Source of the DNA: an uncultured beta proteobacterium
GTDB taxonomy: Bacteria > Pseudomonadota > Gammaproteobacteria > Burkholderiales > Burkholderiaceae_C
Direction of reading: 5' to 3'
NCBI GenBank assembly: GCA_903834645.1
Contig: CAILKA010000411.1
Location: 1-19,398, forward strand
DNA: 19,398 bases
Made by a program: the position numbers and the translations under genes. Of the stretch, positions 14,293 to 19,398 are shown in pieces. The number at the start of each line of letters is the position of its first letter. Position 1 is the first letter of the stretch. The notes beneath the pieces were generated by a model. The model did not search any database, was not told where the DNA came from, and worked only from the letters and a program-made list of their open reading frames with translations.

Positions 14293-15588
14293 ATGGCTGT
14301 GTTCGCGCTGGGCTTGAACCACACCACCGCGCCGCTGGACCTGCGCGGGCGGCTGGCCTTTGCGCCCGGACAGGTCGGGCCGGCGCTGCTGCGCCTGCGC
14401 GAGAGGCTCGCGCGCGCCGAGGCCGAGGCCGCGCTCGTGTCCACCTGCAACCGTACCGAGCTCTACCTCGCCTCGCCCGTGTCGGGCGCGCCCCTCGTGC
14501 CCGCGGCGGTCGAGTTCCTGGCCGGACATGCCAGCGTCCCGGCTCGAGAGCTCGAGTCGCACGCTTACGTGATGCAGGATCGCGCAGCCGCGCGGCACGC
14601 ATTCCGGGTGGCCTCCGGCCTGGACTCTATGGTGCTGGGCGAGCCGCAGATCCTCGGCCAGATCAAGCAGGCGGTACGCGAGGCCGAGGAGGTCGGCACG
14701 CTCGGCACGACGCTGCACCAGCTCTTCCAGCGCTCCTTCTCGGTGGCCAAGGAGGTACGCAGCTCCACCGAGATCGGCGAGCACTCCGTGAGCATGGCCG
14801 CGGCGGCCGTGCGCCTGGCGAGCCAGCTCTTCGAGGACCTGCGCCGAATCCGCGTGCTCTTCGTGGGTGCAGGCGAGATGATCGAGCTCGTGGCCACTCA
14901 CTTCGCAGCACGCGAGCCAGCGGCGATGGCGGTGGCCAACCGCACGCTCGAGCGCGGCGAGGCCCTGGCTGCGCGCTTCGGCGGCCAGGCGATGCGCCTG
15001 GCGGACCTGCCCGCCCGGCTGCACGAGTTCGACGCAGTCGTGTCGTGCACCGCGAGCACGCTGCCCCTGATCGGCCTGGGTGCCGTGGAGCGCGCGCTGA
15101 AGGCGCGTCGGCGCCGGCCCATCTTCATGGTGGACCTGGCCGTGCCGCGCGACATCGAGCCCGAGGTCGCCCGGCTCGACGACGTCTACCTCTACACCGT
15201 CGACGACCTCGCCGGCCTGGTGCAGACCGCAGGCGAGAAGCGCCAGGCGGCGGTGGAGCGGGCCGAGGCCATCGTGGACGCCGGCGTGCGCAGCTTCACG
15301 CACTGGCTCGATCAGCGTGCCGCGGTGCCGCTGATCCGGGCGCTGAACCGTCAGGCCGAGGACTGGCGGCACGCCGAGATCGCACGCGCGCAGCGCATGC
15401 TCGCACGCGGCGAGCCGATCGAGGCCGTGCTCGAGGCTCTCTCACGCGGGCTCACGCAGAAGATGCTGCATGGCACGATGGCAGAGTTGCACGCTGTCGA
15501 AGGCGCGCAGCGCGAAGCCCTGACCGACACGGTCTCGCGGCTTTTCCTGCGCGGCTCGTCGCGCTCCGGCGCCGGCGAGGATCGTTAG
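14293..15588 (+). CDS. hemA: Glutamyl-tRNA reductase
   Basis: A 431-residue NADPH-dependent enzyme. It reduces glutamyl-tRNA(Glu) to glutamate-1-semialdehyde, the first committed step of C5-pathway tetrapyrrole (haem) synthesis. The N-terminal catalytic domain begins ALGLNHTTAPLDLRGRLAF and carries the nucleophile C52 in STCNRTELY. GLDSMVLGEPQILGQIKQA is the family signature. The NADPH-binding domain has VGAGEMIEL from residue 191, then ANRTLERG, VVSCTAST and FMVDLAVPRDIEPEV. A helical dimerisation domain forms the C-terminus (about 320-431). Length is normal for the family. The ATG at 14293 gives the standard N-terminus. It is the first gene of a rightward cluster; a 66-bp gap leads to prfA, as in many proteobacteria. 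Confidence 0.97.
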   Translation: MAVFALGLNHTTAPLDLRGRLAFAPGQVGPALLRLRERLARAEAEAALVSTCNRTELYLASPVSGAPLVPAAVEFLAGHASVPARELESHAYVMQDRAAARHAFRVASGLDSMVLGEPQILGQIKQAVREAEEVGTLGTTLHQLFQRSFSVAKEVRSSTEIGEHSVSMAAAAVRLASQLFEDLRRIRVLFVGAGEMIELVATHFAAREPAAMAVANRTLERGEALAARFGGQAMRLADLPARLHEFDAVVSCTASTLPLIGLGAVERALKARRRRPIFMVDLAVPRDIEPEVARLDDVYLYTVDDLAGLVQTAGEKRQAAVERAEAIVDAGVRSFTHWLDQRAAVPLIRALNRQAEDWRHAEIARAQRMLARGEPIEAVLEALSRGLTQKMLHGTMAELHAVEGAQREALTDTVSRLFLRGSSRSGAGEDR

Positions 15589-15604
15589 CGCACACGCACA
15601 TGGC

Positions 15605-15619
15605 CACGACCGGGTCGTG
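15605..15619 (+). other. Small hairpin between hemA and prfA
   Basis: CACGAC (15605-15610) and GTCGTG (15614-15619) form a 6-bp stem with a 3-base loop. There is no T-run. It may be an attenuating or RNA-stabilising structure within the cluster, or chance. Confidence 0.25.
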
Positions 15620-15654
15620 CCCGGCCGCCCGCCCGCCTCACGCTCCCCGTGCCC

Positions 15655-16737
15655 ATGAAGGATTCCCTGCGCCACCGCCTCGAACGCCTGGAGCTGCGCC
15701 TGGCCGAGCTCGACGAGGCGCTCACCGACGTGGCCGTGGCCAGCGACGTGGCCCGGTGGCGCACGCTGTCGCGCGAGCAGTCCGAGGCGCAGCGCCTGGT
15801 GGGGCTGTACCGGCGCTACCGCCAGCGCGAGCAGGACATCGACGTGGCCCAGGGCCTGCTCGAAGACGTCGAGATGGCGCAGATGGCGCGCGAGGAGATC
15901 GCATCGGCCGAGTCCGAGCTTCAGGAGCTCGCCGCGCAGATCCAGACTGCCCTGCTGCCGCGCGACCCCGACGACGAGCGCCCAGCCTTCCTCGAGATAC
16001 GTGCCGGCACGGGGGGCGACGAGTCCGCGCTCTTCGCCGGCGACCTGGCGCGGATGTACCTGCGCTACTGCGAAAGGCGCGGCTGGCGCACCGAGGTCAT
16101 GAGCGAGAGCCCGGCCGAGCTCGGCGGCTACAAGGAGCTCGTGGTGCGCATCGAGGGTGAGCAGGCCTATGGCACGCTGCGCTTCGAGTCCGGCGGCCAC
16201 CGCGTGCAACGCGTGCCCGCCACCGAGAGCCAGGGCCGCATCCACACGAGTGCGTGCACGGTGGCGGTGATGCCCGAGCCCGACGAGGCGGCGGAGGTCA
16301 CGCTCAACCCGGCGGAGCTGCGCATCGACACCTTCCGCGCCAGCGGCGCAGGCGGCCAGCACGTGAACAAGACCGACAGCGCAATCCGCATCACGCACCT
16401 GCCCACGGGCCTCGTGGCCGAATGCCAGGACGACCGCTCGCAGCACCGAAACAAGGCCAAGGCCATGGCCGTGCTCGCCGCGCGGCTGCGCGACAAGGAG
16501 CGCAGCGAGCGCGCGGCGCGCGAGGCCGCCCCGCGCAAGAGCCTGGTGGGCAGCGGCGACCGCTCCGACCGCATCCGCACCTACAACTTCCCGCAGGGCC
16601 GACTCACCGACCACCGCATCAACCTCACCCTCTACAAGCTCGGCCAGCTGATGGACGGCGACCTCGACGAGGTGGTGGGGGCACTTCAGGCCGCACGTGC
16701 AGCCGAGCAGCTCGCGGCGCTCGAGGGGGGCGGATGA
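15655..16737 (+). CDS. prfA: Peptide chain release factor 1
   Basis: A 360-residue class I release factor that recognises UAA and UAG and triggers peptidyl-tRNA hydrolysis. The codon-recognition tripeptide P188-A189-T190 lies in RVPATESQGRIHTSA, which marks RF1 rather than RF2. The catalytic GGQ motif is at 233-235 in SGAGGQHVNKTDSAIRITH. The tail includes YNFPQGRLTDHRINLTLYKL. The length equals E. coli RF1. The ATG at 15655 was preferred over a GTG two codons upstream because it gives the MKDSLRHRLERL start expected for the family. Its stop overlaps the prmC start in ATGA, linking the factor to the enzyme that methylates its GGQ glutamine. Confidence 0.97.
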   Translation: MKDSLRHRLERLELRLAELDEALTDVAVASDVARWRTLSREQSEAQRLVGLYRRYRQREQDIDVAQGLLEDVEMAQMAREEIASAESELQELAAQIQTALLPRDPDDERPAFLEIRAGTGGDESALFAGDLARMYLRYCERRGWRTEVMSESPAELGGYKELVVRIEGEQAYGTLRFESGGHRVQRVPATESQGRIHTSACTVAVMPEPDEAAEVTLNPAELRIDTFRASGAGGQHVNKTDSAIRITHLPTGLVAECQDDRSQHRNKAKAMAVLAARLRDKERSERAAREAAPRKSLVGSGDRSDRIRTYNFPQGRLTDHRINLTLYKLGQLMDGDLDEVVGALQAARAAEQLAALEGGG

Positions 16738-17576
16738 GCGCACCGGGCCAGACCGTGGCCTCGCTGGTCGAGGCGGCGCGCGCGGCGGGCATCGGCCGCC
16801 TGGACGCCCAGGTGCTGCTGGGCCACGTGCTCGGCCGCTCGCGTGCCTGGCTCATCGCCCACGATGACGAGCCGGTCGAGCTGGCCGCGGCGGCCGAGAT
16901 GGCGCGGTTGCTGCAGCAGCGCGCACGCGGCGTGCCGGTGGCCTACCTCGTGGGCGAGCGCGAGTTCCACGGCCTGATGCTGAAGGTGCGTCCGGACGTG
17001 CTCGTGCCGCGGCCCGAGACGGAGGGGCTCGTGGACTGGGTGATGGAGCTCTTCGACCCCGCCGTGCCGGCACGCGTGGCCGACCTGGGCACCGGCAGCG
17101 GCGCCATCGCCCTGGCCCTGCGCCACCGGCGTCCGCGGATGCAGGTGACGGCTGTCGACATCGATCCGGCGGCGCTGGCCGTGGCGCGTGACAACGCAGT
17201 GCGGCTGCGGCTGACGCTCGAGTGCCTGCAAGGCCGTTGGTTCGCGCCGCTGGCCGGCCGCCGCTTCGAGTGCATCGTGTCCAACCCGCCCTACGTGGAC
17301 GCCGACGACCCACACCTGCAGGCGCTGGACAGCGAGCCGCTGCTGGCCCTCACGCCCGGGCCCGATGGGCTGGCCGCCTTGCGCGAGATCATCCAGGCCG
17401 CTCCCGGTCACCTGGAGCCCGGGGCCTGGCTGCTGCTCGAGCATGGGCGTGATCAGGCCCATGCGGTGCGGCAGATGCTCGTTGAGCGCGGCTTTGCCGA
17501 CATCGCCACGCGCACGGACCTGGCCGGGCTGCCCCGGTGCACCGGGGGCCGGTGGCCAGCCTTGCCCCTGCCATGA
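16734..17576 (+). CDS. prmC: Release factor glutamine N5-methyltransferase PrmC (HemK)
   Basis: A 280-residue SAM-dependent enzyme that methylates the glutamine of the GGQ motif in RF1 and RF2. An N-terminal helical domain (about 1-75) recognises the factor. The linker PVAYLVGEREFHG and VPRPETEGLVDW follow. The Rossmann methyltransferase domain has motif I DLGTGSGAIALAL (117-129), the acidic end of strand 2 VDIDPAALAVA (141-151) and the catalytic NPPY at 184-187 in SNPPYVDADDPHL. Near the C-terminus DLAGLPRCTGGRW replaces the more usual DLAG-x-x-R-V-T-x-G. The 4-base overlap with prfA, with a purine-rich GAGGGGGG just upstream, suggests coupled translation. The old hemK name reflects its position after hemA. 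Confidence 0.96.
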   Translation: MSAPGQTVASLVEAARAAGIGRLDAQVLLGHVLGRSRAWLIAHDDEPVELAAAAEMARLLQQRARGVPVAYLVGEREFHGLMLKVRPDVLVPRPETEGLVDWVMELFDPAVPARVADLGTGSGAIALALRHRRPRMQVTAVDIDPAALAVARDNAVRLRLTLECLQGRWFAPLAGRRFECIVSNPPYVDADDPHLQALDSEPLLALTPGPDGLAALREIIQAAPGHLEPGAWLLLEHGRDQAHAVRQMLVERGFADIATRTDLAGLPRCTGGRWPALPLP

Positions 17577-17664
17577 CAACCGTCAGTGCGGCTATTGGCC
17601 TTTGGCGTATGCTCGTCTGATTCCGATTCTTCCTTTGCGGCGGTCGTCCCCGCCAGCCACCACC

Positions 17665-17985
17665 ATGAGCGATATCCAGCAAGAAATCGACCAGCTGGTC
17701 AAGGGCCACCCCGTCGTGCTCTTCATGAAGGGCACGGCGCAGTTCCCGATGTGCGGCTTTTCCGGGCGTGCCATGCAGATCCTCAAGGCCTGCGGCGCAA
17801 AGGGTCTGCACACGGTCAACGTGCTCGAGGACGAGGCCATCCGCCAGGGCATCAAGGCCTACGCCAACTGGCCCACCATCCCGCAGCTCTACGTCAATGG
17901 CGAATTCGTCGGCGGCTCGGACATCATGATGGAGATGTACGAGAGCGGCGAGCTGCAGCAGCTGCTCGGCGGCGAACCCGCCTGA
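17665..17985 (+). CDS. grxD: Monothiol glutaredoxin, Grx4/GrxD type
   Basis: A 106-residue single-domain glutaredoxin that binds and transfers [2Fe-2S] clusters with glutathione and BolA partners. The active-site CGFS is at 30-33, within MKGTAQFPMCGFSGRAMQIL. Glutathione-contact features are present: K22 and the WPTIPQLYVNGEFVGG segment (69-84, cis-Pro in TIPQ), followed by SDIMMEMYESGEL. Length and ends match E. coli GrxD closely. It lies 88 bp after prmC and 46 bp before ubiX. The gap could hold its own promoter: TATGCT (17608-17613) is -10-like, but I see no -35 partner. Confidence 0.97.
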   Translation: MSDIQQEIDQLVKGHPVVLFMKGTAQFPMCGFSGRAMQILKACGAKGLHTVNVLEDEAIRQGIKAYANWPTIPQLYVNGEFVGGSDIMMEMYESGELQQLLGGEPA

Positions 17986-18031
17986 CAGCGATCCGCCGAG
18001 CGCGCGGGCCAGCGATCTTCCACCGACGCAC

Positions 18032-18610
18032 ATGACCGCGCAGCGCCTGGTCGTCGGCATCACCGGTGCCTCGGGCGCGGTCTACGGCCTGCGCCTGCTG
18101 CGTCGCGCGCGCGCACTGGGCGTGCAGACCCACCTCGTCACGAGCCCGGCGGGTGTGCTCAGCGCCCACCACGAACTCGGCCTGGACCGCAAGGCGCTCG
18201 AGGCTGAGGCCGATTTCTGCTACGCGCCCGGCGATGTCGGCGCCTGCGTGGCCAGCGGCAGCTTCGACGCCGCGGCGATGGTGATCGCACCTTGCTCCAT
18301 GAAGACGCTCGCGGCGGTCGCGCACGGCCTGTCGGACAACCTGCTCACGCGCGCGGCCGACGTCATGCTCAAGGAGCGGCGCCGCCTCGTGCTGATGGTG
18401 CGCGAGACGCCCTTCAACCTCGCGCACCTGCGCAACATGACTGCCGTCACCGAGATGGGCGGCATCGTCTTTCCGCCGCTGCCGGCCTTCTACCTGCGCC
18501 CGGCCTCGATCGACGAGATGGTGGACGACACGGTGGAGCGCGTACTCGCCCTGCTGCAGGTGTCGGGCGCGCAGGCGCGCGCCTGGCAGGGCCTGCGCGT
18601 CAGTTCCTGA
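18032..18610 (+). CDS. ubiX: Flavin prenyltransferase UbiX
   Basis: A 192-residue enzyme that joins dimethylallyl monophosphate to FMN. The product, prenyl-FMN, is the cofactor of UbiD decarboxylase in ubiquinone synthesis. FMN-binding GITGASGAVYGLRLL is at 9-23. VIAPCSMKTLAAVAHG (84-99) and LVLMVRETPFNLAHLRNM (119-136) form the phosphate and prenyl-donor sites. FPPLPAFYLRP and a C-terminal helix complete the domain. Length is normal. The ATG at 18032 gives the standard TAQRLVVGITGASG start. It follows grxD by 46 bp. Its last 11 bases overlap the 3' end of the lytic transglycosylase gene on the other strand. Confidence 0.96.
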   Translation: MTAQRLVVGITGASGAVYGLRLLRRARALGVQTHLVTSPAGVLSAHHELGLDRKALEAEADFCYAPGDVGACVASGSFDAAAMVIAPCSMKTLAAVAHGLSDNLLTRAADVMLKERRRLVLMVRETPFNLAHLRNMTAVTEMGGIVFPPLPAFYLRPASIDEMVDDTVERVLALLQVSGAQARAWQGLRVSS

Positions 18611-19292
18611 ACTCCCAGCGCCGACGCGCGCCGAAGACGAGATCGGGATACTCCGAGCGCCCGCGGCTGCCGTTGTAGCGGCCCAGCGCCATGTAGAGGT
18701 CTCCGCGCTCCACGCCCAGGTAGTGGCGCAGGATCACGCAGCCAAAGCGCAGGTTCGTCTGCAGGTGAAAGAGGCGGCTCGCATCGCCGTCGCCGATGGT
18801 GCGCGCCCAGAACGGCATCACCTGCATGTAGCCGCGCGCCCCGGCGCGGCTGATCGCGTACTTCCGAAAACCGCTCTCGACCTGGATCAGTCCGAGCACG
18901 AGCGGCACTTCCAGGCCGGCACGGCGGCTCTCGTACCACACCGCCTCCAGGAACTCCACGCGCGTGTGCGGCTCGGCCTTGAAGCGCACGAGGCGCCGGC
19001 TCATCTCGTCGAGCCACGCGAGGTAGGCCGCGCGCTGCTGCGGCTGCTCGAAGGCCAGGCGCGGCGGCGCCGCATCGGAAATCGCGGCAGACAGCGCCGT
19101 GCGCACCGAGTCTGCCAGCGGCTCCTCCAGCTGCGCCCCGGCACGCGTGGCAGGCGGCATCACCGCCGCCCCGAGGCCGCCCAGCAGGCAGGCGCGGCGG
19201 GTGGGTCCTCCACTCACGCCAGCCGCCCCAGCCAGGCCTGCGGCGGCCGCAGGCGCGTCGGGCAGCACCTGGCGAGGCGGCAGCGCCTTCAC
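18600..19292 (-). CDS. Lytic transglycosylase, SLT domain
   Basis: A 230-residue exported enzyme that cleaves peptidoglycan between MurNAc and GlcNAc with 1,6-anhydro product formation. The C-terminal SLT domain (about 115-225) shows the catalytic Glu139 in LIQVESGFRKYAISRAGARG, then YMQVMPFW, LRFGCVILRHYL and ALGRYNGSRG. Residues 31-53 (TRRACLLGGLGAAV, then MPPATRAGAQ) look like a signal with a twin arginine, so either Tat or Sec export is possible. The GTG at 19292 overlaps the proS stop (GTGA, 19289-19292), so the two are probably co-transcribed. The first 30 residues are Ala/Gly/Pro-rich, and a later start near the RR motif cannot be excluded. It ends 11 bp inside the 3' end of ubiX. Confidence 0.92.
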   Translation of the reverse strand: MKALPPRQVLPDAPAAAAGLAGAAGVSGGPTRRACLLGGLGAAVMPPATRAGAQLEEPLADSVRTALSAAISDAAPPRLAFEQPQQRAAYLAWLDEMSRRLVRFKAEPHTRVEFLEAVWYESRRAGLEVPLVLGLIQVESGFRKYAISRAGARGYMQVMPFWARTIGDGDASRLFHLQTNLRFGCVILRHYLGVERGDLYMALGRYNGSRGRSEYPDLVFGARRRWEFRN

Positions 19293-19398
19293 TGCTTCGT
19301 CTTCAGGCGCTCCACGGCCTGGGCCACGGCACTCGCCTGGCTCACACGGGTGGCTGCGGGATCACGGCGGCCCTGAAGCTCCACCATGCCCTCCTTCA
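19289..19398 (-). CDS. proS: Prolyl-tRNA synthetase, C-terminal end (partial)
   Basis: Only the last 35 codons are present; the gene runs off the right edge of the window. The segment KEGMVELQGRRDPAA followed by a helix ending VERLKTKQ resembles the C-terminus of bacterial class II ProRS, where an (E/Y)xxRR segment closes the anticodon-binding domain. A lytic transglycosylase gene directly downstream of proS is an arrangement I recall from Burkholderiales. The call rests on this short tail and the neighbour, so it is less certain than the complete genes. Confidence 0.72.
   Translation of the reverse strand, partial: KEGMVELQGRRDPAATRVSQASAVAQAVERLKTKQ

Noticed and set aside
17577..17664. Possible regulatory RNA or riboswitch before grxD
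   Set aside because: The 88 bases show no stable stem set or known motif, only a weak TATGCT box.

Overview
The window is roughly 70% G+C and reads as a chromosomal piece from a betaproteobacterium, most likely order Burkholderiales. I infer this from high-GC codon use, the run hemA-prfA-prmC-grxD-ubiX, the ffh/DUF2726/ftsY neighbourhood, and the style of the giant Ig-repeat adhesin. The assignment rests on recognition, not on a database search.

Layout. Positions 1-2565 hold the signal recognition particle block: the 3' end of ffh, a membrane-anchored DUF2726 protein, and ftsY on the opposite strand. A tRNA-Met(CAT) with a perfect TATAAT box follows (2632-2708). It converges on an exported TPR protein (2759-3289, minus). 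After 371 bases without a firm gene comes the dominant feature: an 8.3-kb gene (3661-11958) for a 2765-residue repeat adhesin. It has a BapA-like N-terminal domain, a Gly-rich linker, about twenty Ig-like modules, an embedded helical domain, a degenerate RTX-like C-terminal domain and a Pro-rich tail. It looks like a type I secretion substrate, but no secretion genes lie in the window.

Positions 12056-13923 hold a small exported protein translationally overlapped with miaB (tRNA ms2i6A methylthiotransferase). A small membrane protein (minus) separates miaB from the rightward cluster hemA (tetrapyrrole synthesis), prfA and prmC (translation termination and its methylation), grxD (Fe-S glutaredoxin) and ubiX (prenyl-FMN synthase for ubiquinone). 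At the right edge a lytic transglycosylase and the 3' end of proS read leftward; the transglycosylase ends inside ubiX.

How the genes fit together. Apart from the adhesin the content is housekeeping: protein targeting, tRNA supply and modification, release-factor function, haem, Fe-S and quinone biosynthesis, and cell-wall turnover. The adhesin is the one accessory-looking element. Inside it, a two-copy higher-order repeat of about 1.11 kb (7507-9732) uses serine codons very differently from the rest of the gene, which suggests recent internal duplication or recombination. I found no CRISPR array, insertion sequence, prophage, riboswitch or new defence system.
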